A stretch of 64,000 nt of DNA from JAVBNA01 sp031551875 (lineage in GTDB: Bacteria > Bacillota > Clostridia > Oscillospirales > Acutalibacteraceae): positions 31,454 through 95,453 of the forward strand of contig JAVBNA010000030.1 in NCBI GenBank assembly GCA_031551875.1, given 5' to 3'. The position numbers and the translations under genes are program-made. Below the pieces are notes generated by a model that saw only the letters and a program-made list of their open reading frames with translations, did not search any database and was not told where the DNA came from. Below are positions 1 through 8,482 of this stretch, piece after piece (positions within the stretch are counted from its first letter, which is position 1; every line of letters begins with the position of its first letter).

Positions 1-1
1 G

Positions 2-2035
2 GAAAGCTACGGGTACAACTCAAATTTCGGCTACCTCTCCGCCCTGTACAAAAACGGCTCCAAAAAATTCACATGGTCGTATAACCAAAGTATGCTGCCC
101 TACATACACGATGACCTGGAAAACGGACTGATTCACGTCTATGGCCATGACAACCTGGGGCGTCTTGTGCATCAGCGCACCTCCGACCGAACCAAGAGTA
201 CCAACGTGGATCGCATGGTATACGAAACCGAATTCGCGTATGACGTGCTGGGCAATATCACGCGGTTCTGTCACATTGCGGGCGGGCGCAGAAAAGGTGA
301 AAACTACGCCTATGGACAGGACAATTTGCCCACGACCTATACCATGTCCCCCGCCCGGTACCAGACCTATACCTTTGACAGCATCAACCGGCTGACCAAG
401 ACGACCATGAGCACCGACACGCCTTTTGACCTCAATTATGTATACCTGCTGTCCGAAAGAGACCAGGGCAGCGGCTTATATCGGACGACAAAGGTTCGGC
501 AGGAGATTCTGGGTAATGATGCCTATCGGTACAGCTATGATGATCTGGGCAACATCACGAAGATCGAGCAGGGTGTCCGCAACGGTGACGCGAGCGGCGG
601 GAGCTGGGCAGAGAAGCTCAGCTATACCTACGACGTTCACAACCAGCTTACCCGTGAAAACAACCTTTACACCAACAAAACCACGGTGTATACTTATGAT
701 GCGGGGGGAAACATTCTCAAAAAAGAGGAATACCCCTACACGACCGGCACACTGGGTACGCCGACCAATACGGTTCCCTACACCTACGGCAACACGAACT
801 GGAAAGATCTGCTGACCAGCTACAACGGTACGGCGATCACCTATGACGAGATCGGCAACCCGGAAAGCTACCGCGGTTACACGATGGGCTGGGAGGGCCG
901 TCAGCTGAAAACGCTTTCGGGAAACGGCCTGACCGCCAGCTATCAATACGACGCGGGCGGCCTGCGCACCCGGAAGACCGTGAACGGCGTCACCAGCCAG
1001 TACCAGTACGTGGGCGGGCAGCTGCGCTATGAAAAGCGCGGCGACATCGAGTTTTATTACGCTTACAACAGCTTCGGCGCACTCAGCAGAATCATATATT
1101 ATCTGAACGGAACGGAGTATACCTACTATCCCGTCTGCAACATGCGCGGCGACGTGGAAGCGATCTACAGCGGTGGAGGTGAGCTGCGCGTCCGCTACAC
1201 CTATGACACGTGGGGCAACGTGGTGTCGGTGACTGACGGCAACGGCGCGGACATTACCTCATCCACCCACATCGGCCTTGTCAACCCCATACGGTATCGC
1301 GGGTATTACTATGACGCGGAGACGGGGATGTATTATCTGCAAAGCAGGTATTATGACCCGCAGGTGGGGAGGTTTATCAGTGCGGATAGTGTTGCGGGAA
1401 ACACGAGTAATAGTGTCTTTAATCTATTTGCCTATTGCAGCAATAATCCGGTCAATGCGAGTGACCCAAGTGGGCATTGCTACGAAGACAAGAAAAACAA
1501 TGTGTACTATGTCTGTCCCGATCATGAACATTACTATGGAAACCATAACTCTTATCAGACCAATAAAAAATCATATGTGACGACGACGGAAAAAAAGAAA
1601 CATGCAGATGGTTCGGTGACATATACCCGGAGGGTCAGAGTTCAGAAAGGGAAAAATAAAGTTAAGATTCGATCGGGGCTTGATGGGAAAAGTGGCGGAA
1701 CGTATACCTTTATCAGGGGGGACGCGCTTGAAGCAGAAATAAAACTGCTTGAAGACGAGTTCAGGAATGTGAACGAACTCGGATTTTATGGGGACTTAGC
1801 AAAAATAGGTCTTGGACTGGTTGTATCTGGTGGTCTTATAAGCACCCTGCTTATTGCTGATAGTATTATATCTGCGTTCGATCAAAAAATAGCCAAACCG
1901 AATAGGTATAACACGCTGAAAACTGCACAAGAAAACGATGCAGGCATGATCATGGTCGGCGGACAACTAATTCGTCAGTGGAGCGGGGGCGGTGCATCAT
2001 GTCGTGTTGAAAACGATTATACGTTCTGGGATTAA
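2..2035 (+). CDS. RHS-repeat polymorphic toxin, 3' part (5' end outside window)
   Basis: The frame is open from the first bases of the window, so the gene is truncated at its 5' end. Many YD-type repeats are visible (for example YDDLGNITKI and YDAGGNILKK), followed by the conserved RHS core end: YRGYYYDAETGMYYLQSRYYDP, GRFISADS, then LFAYCSNNPVNASDPSGH around 1300-1480. In this family the core encapsulates a variable C-terminal effector. Here about 185 residues follow the core. That tail is Lys/Asn-rich at first, has a hydrophobic stretch (about 1800-1870) and ends in a Gly/Trp-containing tip. I do not recognise a catalytic motif in it. Base use in the tail is more AT-rich than in the core, as usual for exchanged RHS tips. 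The RHS identity is secure; toxin activity is inferred. Confidence 0.9.
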   Translation, partial: ESYGYNSNFGYLSALYKNGSKKFTWSYNQSMLPYIHDDLENGLIHVYGHDNLGRLVHQRTSDRTKSTNVDRMVYETEFAYDVLGNITRFCHIAGGRRKGENYAYGQDNLPTTYTMSPARYQTYTFDSINRLTKTTMSTDTPFDLNYVYLLSERDQGSGLYRTTKVRQEILGNDAYRYSYDDLGNITKIEQGVRNGDASGGSWAEKLSYTYDVHNQLTRENNLYTNKTTVYTYDAGGNILKKEEYPYTTGTLGTPTNTVPYTYGNTNWKDLLTSYNGTAITYDEIGNPESYRGYTMGWEGRQLKTLSGNGLTASYQYDAGGLRTRKTVNGVTSQYQYVGGQLRYEKRGDIEFYYAYNSFGALSRIIYYLNGTEYTYYPVCNMRGDVEAIYSGGGELRVRYTYDTWGNVVSVTDGNGADITSSTHIGLVNPIRYRGYYYDAETGMYYLQSRYYDPQVGRFISADSVAGNTSNSVFNLFAYCSNNPVNASDPSGHCYEDKKNNVYYVCPDHEHYYGNHNSYQTNKKSYVTTTEKKKHADGSVTYTRRVRVQKGKNKVKIRSGLDGKSGGTYTFIRGDALEAEIKLLEDEFRNVNELGFYGDLAKIGLGLVVSGGLISTLLIADSIISAFDQKIAKPNRYNTLKTAQENDAGMIMVGGQLIRQWSGGGASCRVENDYTFWD
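1064..1204 (+). repeat. RHS core direct repeat, copy 1
   Basis: These 141 bp inside the RHS gene recur at 3008-3148 with only two differences (1133 g against 3077 a, 1180 t against 3124 c). The near identity of coding sequence 1.9 kb away shows a recent duplication or recombination of the RHS core. Confidence 0.95.
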
Positions 2036-2057
2036 TATGTAAGAGGAGAGTCATACT

Positions 2058-2258
2058 ATGCGCAAAAATAAACTCAGGCTATATCGTTTACTCCCATTAG
2101 CCGCAATGTTTTTAAGCGCCTATCTGGACTTATTAAATGAATACTTAGATACCCCGGTTGGCAGAATTCTAACTTTCACAAGAAGCGTTTTATGTGCATT
2201 CTACTTTTTTGCTCTCATTATTTGGCATAGAGATAATCGAAAGGAAAAGATGCAATAG
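2058..2258 (+). CDS. Small membrane protein behind the RHS tip, candidate immunity protein
   Basis: This 66-residue ORF starts 22 bases after the RHS stop and has a good ribosome binding site (aagaggagag) before ATG. It shows two hydrophobic segments, about residues 11-27 and 43-57, with basic ends. I do not recognise a family. In RHS loci the gene directly after the toxin tip usually encodes the cognate immunity protein. Position, coupling and the hydrophobic stretch in the RHS tail make membrane immunity a reasonable guess, but it is only inference from context. Confidence 0.65.
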   Translation: MRKNKLRLYRLLPLAAMFLSAYLDLLNEYLDTPVGRILTFTRSVLCAFYFFALIIWHRDNRKEKMQ

Positions 2259-2336
2259 ACAGTTGAGCAGCCGTTAAGGGGGCACAGTCTGATGGTTGCG
2301 CCCCCCTTGCCACATAACAAATTGGGAAGTGTGTTT

Positions 2337-2999
2337 ATGTTTTATATTGTCCGAGTTATTTCCTTTTCACTGCTTTGCATTCTTCTCCTCATATTTTTCG
2401 GAAAGAAGTTTCTTAAGTTAGAGGTAAGAAAAAAGGTGATCTGTATTTTAAATTTCTTGATCATTTTTTCACTTTCCATCTCTTTTCCGATTGAATCCTA
2501 TTTTTTATCCTTTGAAACGCCTGAGGCCGCATTTCAGTATCAATATTTGGATGAAAAAATTTATAAAACCATCGAGACAGAACAGGGGGCTTTTATTCTC
2601 TATAGGCATGGATACTGGCCAAGGGCATATGTAAATAAAAAGGATAATCGCTTCTATTGCAAAACACCTTTTACAAGAACAGTATGGGATTCAGTTTACA
2701 TTAGTGAAAATAACAATATGTCTTACTCTCTTGAGACGATTTTAAACGAGGCCGGAGAGCAACTCATAGTAGTTAGTTATCCACTTGGGGATTATCCAAA
2801 CCCTCAGGTCACCATCGAGGACAATGTTCAATCAGAATTTATTGAGTTACCAACGGTTAAGGGATACAGAAAATACATGTATGTTGTTATCCCGGCTGGT
2901 ACGGATGGTTATGAATTAACCATAAATGGAATGAATGTTAAATGGGATGGCAAGGAATGGAGTAGTGACTGGGAAGGGGAAGTCGATTCCGAAGAATAG
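2337..2999 (+). CDS. Membrane-anchored protein of unknown function
   Basis: About 220 residues. I chose ATG 2337 because gggaag lies just upstream; a start at 2292 would read through a G/C-rich hairpin-like leader. Two hydrophobic segments occupy about residues 1-20 and 31-55 and are followed by a soluble domain of about 160 residues that is rich in Tyr and acidic residues. No recognised motif. It lies between the RHS gene and a displaced RHS core, so it may be a second immunity or accessory gene of the toxin locus. It is AT-rich compared with the RHS core. Confidence 0.6.
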   Translation: MFYIVRVISFSLLCILLLIFFGKKFLKLEVRKKVICILNFLIIFSLSISFPIESYFLSFETPEAAFQYQYLDEKIYKTIETEQGAFILYRHGYWPRAYVNKKDNRFYCKTPFTRTVWDSVYISENNNMSYSLETILNEAGEQLIVVSYPLGDYPNPQVTIEDNVQSEFIELPTVKGYRKYMYVVIPAGTDGYELTINGMNVKWDGKEWSSDWEGEVDSEE

Positions 3000-3007
3000 T
3001 CACCTCC

Positions 3008-3366
3008 TACAACAGCTTCGGCGCACTCAGCAGAATCATATATTATCTGAACGGAACGGAGTATACCTACTATCCCATCTGCAACATGCGCGGCGACGTG
3101 GAAGCGATCTACAGCGGTGGAGGCGAGCTGCGCGTCCGCTACACCTATTTGCATATTGTGCGAATAATCCTGCCAATGGTATTGATATTGAAGGAAATTT
3201 GTGTGTTTTTGTTTTTGAAGCTCACATTATAAGTACGATGCTGTTACGGTAGCTAGGCCAGTTTCTCAACCTTTTATCAAACCGTTACCACTAAAAGTAC
3301 CAGCCTTTCCGGACATTTCATCATCACCTTTAACTACGCCATTTCCTCACGCATTTGCACATTAGA
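3008..3366 (+). pseudogene. Displaced, frameshifted RHS core and tip remnant
   Basis: The copy begins with the 141-bp repeat of the RHS core (YNSFGALS to RVRYTY), then jumps directly to the LFAYCANNPANG segment. Relative to the intact gene this removes 223 bp (CTAT at 1201 joined to CTAT at 1424) and shifts the frame. A short different tip follows, with at least one further frame change, ending at the TAG at 3364-3366. No start codon or ribosome binding site is visible. It looks like the remains of a second RHS 3' end carrying another tip. Confidence 0.8.
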
Positions 3367-3421
3367 CCTCTTTCGAAATTAAGGAAAAACAGATATACTC
3401 AAAGAGATTGGGGTGTATCAA

Positions 3422-3589
3422 ATGAAGTATGAGCAAATCGCAAACTATTCCAACGCGCAGTTTCGGCGGATAACGGGTGTCAAACGAACAACATTTGAAG
3501 AAATGCTGACGATTCTATCTGAAGCGCATACTAAAAAACATTGTCCAACATTGGACGTCCCGGTGTCGAAACTGAGATCAGGTCATTAG
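3422..3589 (+). pseudogene. IS5-like transposase, N-terminal fragment
   Basis: ATG 3422 opens MKYEQIANYSNAQFRRITG, continuing VKRTTFEEML, which resembles the N-terminus of DDE transposases of the IS5/ISL type. After about 38 residues the similarity stops and a TAG ends the frame at 3587. The sequence agacctctttcgaaattaag at about 3365 just upstream looks like an IS terminal repeat. No DDE core or right end is present, so the element is a dead fragment. Confidence 0.65.
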
Positions 3590-3609
3590 CCAGTTGGAAG
3601 TCCTGCTTG

Positions 3610-3708
3610 GTGACAGGCAGGCCGGATAATCGGACTGTCACTTAGGCTTCCCGACGAATAGCAGCAGCATTCACGGTGCGCCGCGCATACTGCTGCTATT
3701 CGTCGGGA
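3610..3708. repeat. Two nested inverted repeats in a gene-free stretch
   Basis: A perfect 19-bp inverted repeat pairs 3649-3667 (tcccgacgaatagcagcag) with 3690-3708 around a 22-base loop. Just left of it gtgacag (3610-3616) pairs with ctgtcac (3635-3641). No T-run follows, so it is not a simple terminator. The 342 bases between the transposase fragment and the next gene (3590-3931) hold only this and a terminator. It may be a small non-autonomous element or an IS end. Confidence 0.7.
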
Positions 3709-3870
3709 GAACGGCCGACATGCCCATTTCCCTATCTCTGATTTGATGGACAAAGCTGAACCTTTTATGCTGTTCTCTTGTTTGGGGGAAACTGCTTTTA
3801 CACAAGATTTTCTGGCGTGCCTTTATTCTGGATTCTGTTGCAACAATACAGAATAATACGTATTTTTTCT

Positions 3871-3899
3871 GCGCTAACCGTTTCGGTTGGCGCTTTTTT
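3871..3899 (+). terminator. Intrinsic terminator
   Basis: Nine-pair stem gcgctaacc/ggttggcgc (one G-T pair) with loop gtttc, followed by six T. It lies 30 bases upstream of the ankyrin gene, so it may end transcription from the left or act as a leader attenuator. Confidence 0.75.
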
Positions 3900-3931
3900 C
3901 TATCCAAATCTAACCCGAAAGGAGCCACCCC

Positions 3932-4750
3932 ATGAAATCCTACCCCCACGGCACCATCCTCTCCGATAACCTCTATCTCTCAGAAACCCGCACCGCCATC
4001 CCTCGCCTCTTCGTCATTGACGACGGTAACACCGCATACCCCATCTATCCCGGCCACAACATCACCGTCGCTGAAACCCTGGATGACGGGCAGCGGGCCT
4101 ATGTCACCCATATGCCCCTGGCGCCCTCCCGTGAAAACGACCTGGAAGGAAATCATTATATATCCTTCCAGTCGCGCTTTACCCTACGTGATGATGAACT
4201 CGTCTCTTCGGTCGGTGAGCTGTCTTCAGATGAACAACGCCTCTTCGACACCTACCGTGATATCTATGAACAGCGCGGCTACACGCAGGAAAAGCCAATC
4301 CAGCACATGGAAGCGCAGCTGCTTGGCCAACGAAGCCTTTACCACAGCATCAAGCAGGACGACCATCAGGAGGTCAAGCGATTGCTGGACAGCGGCGTCA
4401 CGCCCAATCCGGAGGGCATGGACAACCAGCCGCTTCACGCCGCCGCCACCTTTCATGCAAAGCGGTCAGCCCATGAGTTGCTTGCCCATGGGGCCAATGT
4501 CAACGCTCTGAACTGGAGTCTCAAAAGCGCCCTCGATCTCGCCATCCAGAGCAACGACGTTCAAATGGCCGATACCCTCATCACCCATGGGGCCGATCCG
4601 GATCTCTCCATCGGTGATGAAAATGTCTTTGCGTACAGCCGGGAGATGAAAAATGTCCTCTCAAAAACCGCCGACAATCTAAGCTCCCACGCTGAACTGG
4701 CCATGGAAACACCGGTGTCCAGACCGGTCATGAGGGGGCGACGGGCATGA
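3932..4750 (+). CDS. Ankyrin-repeat protein of the conjugation block
   Basis: 272 residues with a strong ribosome binding site (gaaaggagcc) before ATG. The first 130 residues form a domain I do not recognise. From about residue 135 there are ankyrin-type repeats: LYHSIKQDDHQEVKRLLDSG, then PLHAAATFHAKRSAHELLAHGA, then ALDLAIQSNDVQMADTLITHGAD. Its stop overlaps the start of the VirD4 gene by four bases (ATGA), so the two are translationally coupled. Ankyrin repeats bind proteins; a role with the coupling protein or its substrate is inference. There is no signal peptide, so it should be cytosolic. Confidence 0.8.
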   Translation: MKSYPHGTILSDNLYLSETRTAIPRLFVIDDGNTAYPIYPGHNITVAETLDDGQRAYVTHMPLAPSRENDLEGNHYISFQSRFTLRDDELVSSVGELSSDEQRLFDTYRDIYEQRGYTQEKPIQHMEAQLLGQRSLYHSIKQDDHQEVKRLLDSGVTPNPEGMDNQPLHAAATFHAKRSAHELLAHGANVNALNWSLKSALDLAIQSNDVQMADTLITHGADPDLSIGDENVFAYSREMKNVLSKTADNLSSHAELAMETPVSRPVMRGRRA

Positions 4751-6858
4751 AAACGAACAATGCCATAGACCATGGTTTCCATAAGCAAAGACGGCTCGTC
4801 CGTCTTTTTTCTTTTCTTATTCTGTCTATTCTCCTGTATGTGGTGTTCAGCGCCGTCCTGTCCCTCCTACTCACCGGCATAGCCAATCTGAACGCTACCT
4901 TAAAAAATTCCGGCACAGAACCCCCGCCGCTGTTTCTCTGGCGGTACCTGGTCGTCCCGTATGGAATCAGCCCCTTGCCGGTCGTACTCATCACACTCAT
5001 GGTGTCGCTGCTGGGCTTCATCCGGGTTTCCAACTTTGCCCTGCGAATCATCAAACCCAAAACCATGGTAGAGGGCAGCTCCCGGTGGGCGACGAAAAAG
5101 GAAATACGCAAATACCTGTTTCCCGTCCCCAAAAACGACCTGGCCTCCGCTACAAAGTCCGGTATCATTTTAGCCGCTGACGAAAAAAACTACTACATTG
5201 ACAGCGAGACGGTCAACAGCCTGACCGTCGGTGCGACCCGCAGCGGCAAGGGACAATTTTTTGTACTCCCCACAATCCGCTTTATTGCGCTGAGCGGCAA
5301 CAAACATAGTATGCTGCTCAACGACCCCAAGGGAGAATTGGCCGAAAACTCCTACTATCTTCTCAAAAATGCCGGGTACAAGGTCGTCATCCTCAACTTT
5401 CGTGAACCCAAAAATTCATCCCGTTGGAATCCGCTGTCCATCATCATTCAGGAATACATTGACGGTATAAACAGCGAGGATGGGGACATCTCCAAAGCCT
5501 GTGAGCTGGTCGGTGAGCTGGCGCTGACGCTCACACAGAACAAGCACTCCGATCCCATCTGGCCGGAAAGCGCCAAATCTCTCTTGTCTGCCATTATTCT
5601 GTATCTCCTGGAAGAAGGGTATAAACACAATTGTCTCGATAGGCTCAATATGTACTCAGTCAATACCTTCCTGTGCGAATTCGGCTCCAAAATCGTGGTG
5701 GTCAACAAACGGGAAACCACGCAACTCGACATCTTCTTTGAAAACCTTCCAATCGGCAACCCGGCCAAGCTTGCCTACACCACCTCAAATTTTGCCAAAG
5801 GCGAAATGCGCAGCTCCATTTTCTCCACCCTGGCGTCCAATCTGCAAATCTTCACCGACACCGGCATTGCGTCCCTGACCGCCGCCAACGACATAACCAT
5901 TGACGACCTGGTGAATCCTGACCGTCCCTGCGCCATCTTCATGGTCGTGCCGGATGAAAAGACCAACCGCCACGTGCTGGCGTCGCTGTTCATCACGCAG
6001 TGTTATTCCCGCCTGGTGGACATCGCATCCCATGCGCCCCGGCAAAAGCTCAAACAACGTGTTATGGTACTGCTCGATGAGTTTAGCAATATGACACGGA
6101 TACCTGATTTTGAAACGAAAATTTCCGTATCCCTGGGCCGCAATATTCTGTTTAACCTGTTTATTCAGGACATCGAGCAGCTTGAAGGAAAATATGACAA
6201 AAGCACCGCCAAGACCATCATCGGCAACTGCGGAAACTATATTTACATCAATTCGCTGTCCAAGGAAACCAATGAACACACCTCCGCGATCCTCGGCAAA
6301 CAGACCGTGGAATATCAGACCTACATGGGCGACCTGACCGACGTTGTGGAAAACCGGCTCAACACCCACCTCAAAGGCCGTGAGCTGATGACCCCCGACG
6401 AGCTGGGCCGGATGGAATTTGGAGAGGCCGTTGTGATTCGGCAGCGCTGCTATCCCATCCGCACCAAAATTGACCCCTTTTTCAAGCTCGACGTACCCAT
6501 CATACCTATCTTTGAAATGGAGATTCCGCGATCAACGGTCAGCTACAAAGACACTCTGTTTCCCTTTGCGCTGCTGAATACAGCGCCCGTATACGTCCCG
6601 CCCGCACCAGTTTCCGATGAGATCAGGGAAGCCGACGACCACACACAAAACGCCCATCTGTCCAAGATGAACACACTCACAGAGGGCCGGTTCGGCAGCG
6701 CCCTCCAAACCGGGGAATTCGATCAGTGCAAAAAGATGATCGACGGGTATCTATTCCGCAAAAAAATCAGCCAGCCCGAATCCATGCTCCTGCGTACCAT
6801 TGTCAGTGAATTCCGCGACAAAGCCATGGTACCGGTCGGGCAAATCTTACTCGATTAA
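4747..6858 (+). CDS. VirD4/TraG-type conjugative coupling protein
   Basis: 703 residues. Two N-terminal membrane segments (about 17-45 and 65-100) precede a cytosolic ATPase domain with Walker A GATRSGKG (about residue 160), the family motif LNDPKGEL, and Walker B VMVLLDEFSNM (about residue 440). This is the type IV coupling protein layout: a hexameric ATPase that brings the relaxase-DNA complex to the secretion channel. Length is normal for clostridial members. No other secretion or relaxase gene lies in the window, so the remaining transfer genes must be outside it or lost. It is the clearest evidence for an integrative conjugative element here. Confidence 0.93.
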   Translation: MKTNNAIDHGFHKQRRLVRLFSFLILSILLYVVFSAVLSLLLTGIANLNATLKNSGTEPPPLFLWRYLVVPYGISPLPVVLITLMVSLLGFIRVSNFALRIIKPKTMVEGSSRWATKKEIRKYLFPVPKNDLASATKSGIILAADEKNYYIDSETVNSLTVGATRSGKGQFFVLPTIRFIALSGNKHSMLLNDPKGELAENSYYLLKNAGYKVVILNFREPKNSSRWNPLSIIIQEYIDGINSEDGDISKACELVGELALTLTQNKHSDPIWPESAKSLLSAIILYLLEEGYKHNCLDRLNMYSVNTFLCEFGSKIVVVNKRETTQLDIFFENLPIGNPAKLAYTTSNFAKGEMRSSIFSTLASNLQIFTDTGIASLTAANDITIDDLVNPDRPCAIFMVVPDEKTNRHVLASLFITQCYSRLVDIASHAPRQKLKQRVMVLLDEFSNMTRIPDFETKISVSLGRNILFNLFIQDIEQLEGKYDKSTAKTIIGNCGNYIYINSLSKETNEHTSAILGKQTVEYQTYMGDLTDVVENRLNTHLKGRELMTPDELGRMEFGEAVVIRQRCYPIRTKIDPFFKLDVPIIPIFEMEIPRSTVSYKDTLFPFALLNTAPVYVPPAPVSDEIREADDHTQNAHLSKMNTLTEGRFGSALQTGEFDQCKKMIDGYLFRKKISQPESMLLRTIVSEFRDKAMVPVGQILLD

Positions 6859-6874
6859 AACTGCATACAACGCG

Positions 6875-6916
6875 AAACCGGCCTTTGATGAATCAATCAC
6901 CAGAGGCCGGTTTTTT
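6875..6916 (+). terminator. Intrinsic terminator after the coupling protein gene
   Basis: Stem accggcct (6877-6884) / aggccggt (6904-6911) with six T at the end. It separates the coupling protein gene from the HTH protein gene and argues for the start at 6954, because a start at 6885 would lie in its loop. Confidence 0.8.
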
Positions 6917-6953
6917 GCGCCCATTCTTATACAGACGAAAGGAAACGAAAGAA

Positions 6954-7985
6954 ATGAACGATCAGCAGATTATGAGATGTAGAAGAGAGAACCCGTTTGT
7001 CCAGTTGGATAAAAATATAGCCGATAACCCCAGCCTGTCAATGCAAGCCAAAGGGCTGCTGCTGTATATTTTCAGCAAACCGGAGAATTGGATTGTCCGT
7101 GTGAACGACGTCGTCAAACAGATGGCGAACGGTCGGGATGCGGTTTTATCTACGCTTAGAGAACTCAAAAAACATGGATATTTGGTGCTCGAAAAAGTCA
7201 TTGACGAAAAACGGCGGATCGTTTGTAGCCGGTACAGGGCTTATGAAATGCCCCTCGACACGCCGCTGGAAGGTGGTCGTGTCTTCATGCGCATGAACGA
7301 CGGCACGGAAACTCTCCTGGAAGAGCTGGTTGAGGCAAAACCCAGCAAAAAAAGTACACCACTGGATAAGAAAGAAAATTCAATCGAAACCACTCCAGAA
7401 ACGGATTTCCAGTTTGTGGAAACCATACAAGAGGTACGACCAGATCCAGTGTATTCAGTTGTTGAGTTTCCACAAACTGGTTTTCCGGATACGGACTTTC
7501 CGGATCGGGGAAACCCGACTCTTAATAAGAATGAGTATAGTAATAATGAGTTTAATAAAAAGAAGAATAACTTCTCTCCAAACTCTTCCTTCATTCCTTC
7601 TCCTGACCTCGATTTGGAGAAGGAAGAGAACGAAAGAGGAATTGACGGAGATTCTGTGAAATTCCCGGAAATTGAATACGCCTATCTCGAACCCATGGAC
7701 GACAGCGTGAATCCCCGATTGGAAGAAATCAAGCTACTCATCCGGAGACTTTGGGGGAAGAAGCGCCTGTTTGTCAAGGATGAAACACTGTATAAGAAAG
7801 AAATCCGGGGACTGCTCTCTCATCTGACCTGGCGTCATATCCAGTGGGTGCTAGAACGCTTTGACAATGCAGCGCGTGAAAGGGACATACTCAACGTCAG
7901 TGGGTACCTGTCCAGCCTGATCATCGATTCGTGTACCAGTGCGGAAAATACATGGGATATGCCCATGCCCGGAGAGGTGTTATAA
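6954..7985 (+). CDS. Helix-turn-helix replication-type protein
   Basis: 343 residues from ATG 6954 (gaaaggaaac upstream). Residues 15-95 fit a winged-helix domain of the HTH_36 type: NPSLSMQAKGLLLYIFSKPE, then a segment with RDAVLSTLRELKKHGYLVLE. Such domains open replication initiators and replisome organisers of firmicute plasmids, phages and conjugative elements. A low-complexity, Asn/Thr/Pro-rich linker follows. The C-terminal 100 residues contain WGKKRLFVKDETLYKKEIRG and WRHIQWVLERF, a helical part resembling those seen after such domains. The replication role is inferred from the family and the conjugative context. Confidence 0.7.
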   Translation: MNDQQIMRCRRENPFVQLDKNIADNPSLSMQAKGLLLYIFSKPENWIVRVNDVVKQMANGRDAVLSTLRELKKHGYLVLEKVIDEKRRIVCSRYRAYEMPLDTPLEGGRVFMRMNDGTETLLEELVEAKPSKKSTPLDKKENSIETTPETDFQFVETIQEVRPDPVYSVVEFPQTGFPDTDFPDRGNPTLNKNEYSNNEFNKKKNNFSPNSSFIPSPDLDLEKEENERGIDGDSVKFPEIEYAYLEPMDDSVNPRLEEIKLLIRRLWGKKRLFVKDETLYKKEIRGLLSHLTWRHIQWVLERFDNAARERDILNVSGYLSSLIIDSCTSAENTWDMPMPGEVL

Positions 7986-7994
7986 AACAAAAGG

Positions 7995-8021
7995 CACTTT
8001 GTCCCATCGTGGTACAAAGTG
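7995..8021. promoter_or_regulatory. Leader hairpin, copy 1 (imperfect palindrome)
   Basis: cactttgtccca-tcg-tggtacaaagtg: one mismatched pair. It ends 19 bases before the ASCH-like start codon. The same palindrome recurs as a perfect copy at 8441-8467 before the next gene. It could be an operator or an RNA hairpin controlling translation. Confidence 0.75.
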
Positions 8022-8040
8022 GAATAGGATGTGAAATGTT

Positions 8041-8439
8041 ATGAGAAAAATTATTATGCCGGTCAGCCCAAAGGAGGTCAGGCAAATTTTAATTGGTGAG
8101 AAAACCTGTCTGCTTAAAAAATACCGGCCTCGCAGCCCGGTGGGAAATATTCTGCTGTACGTCGCGCCTCCGTTTCGATACTTGCACCCGGATCCACTCT
8201 ATCACCAAATCCTTGGAGAAGTGATGGTTGTGGACATCGTGGAGGCCGAACCGTCGTACATATGGCAGCAGTATGGCTACCGATCAGGGCTGTCAAGACA
8301 GGAATTTGACCGGCAGTATAAATCTTCAAAGCGAGCTGCGGCCTATCTGCTGGACAACCCCATTTCTTACGGGCAGCCTCGCCAGCTTAATGAATATGGC
8401 TTTGAAAAAACGATCCGCAGCTTTGTCTATGTAAAATAA
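8041..8439 (+). CDS. ASCH/PUA-like domain protein
   Basis: 132 residues. The N-terminal pattern MRKIIMPVSPKEVRQILIGEKTCLLKKYRP and the hydrophobic strand NILLYVAPP resemble the opening of ASCH-domain proteins (MxxxxSIxPxxxxxIxxGxKTxExRK). In that family the fold belongs to the PUA superfamily and is thought to bind RNA. The later half (GEVMVVDIVEAEPSYIWQQY) matches the usual second strand. The fit is by pattern only. A hairpin lies in the leader and a second copy between this gene and the next, suggesting shared control. Confidence 0.6.
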   Translation: MRKIIMPVSPKEVRQILIGEKTCLLKKYRPRSPVGNILLYVAPPFRYLHPDPLYHQILGEVMVVDIVEAEPSYIWQQYGYRSGLSRQEFDRQYKSSKRAAAYLLDNPISYGQPRQLNEYGFEKTIRSFVYVK

Positions 8440-8440
8440 C

Positions 8441-8467
8441 CACTTTGTCCCACGATGGGACAAAGTG
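8441..8467. promoter_or_regulatory. Leader hairpin, copy 2 (perfect palindrome)
   Basis: cactttgtccca-cga-tgggacaaagtg is a perfect 12-bp inverted repeat with a three-base centre. It ends 15 bases before the ATG of the B-box gene; the ribosome binding site (agaaggaga) follows directly. No T-run, so it is not a normal terminator. Confidence 0.8.
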
Positions 8468-8482
8468 AGAAGGAGAAAGAAC

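Noticed and set aside
2935..3252. 105-residue plus-strand ORF starting inside the upstream membrane gene
   Set aside because: Most of it is the RHS core repeat read out of frame; only the last 35 residues are in the RHS frame. It is a by-product of the deletion, better treated as an RHS pseudogene.
3649..3708. Integron attC-like site
   Set aside because: The arms are a simple perfect inverted repeat without the conserved core triplets or bulges of attC, and no integron integrase is present.
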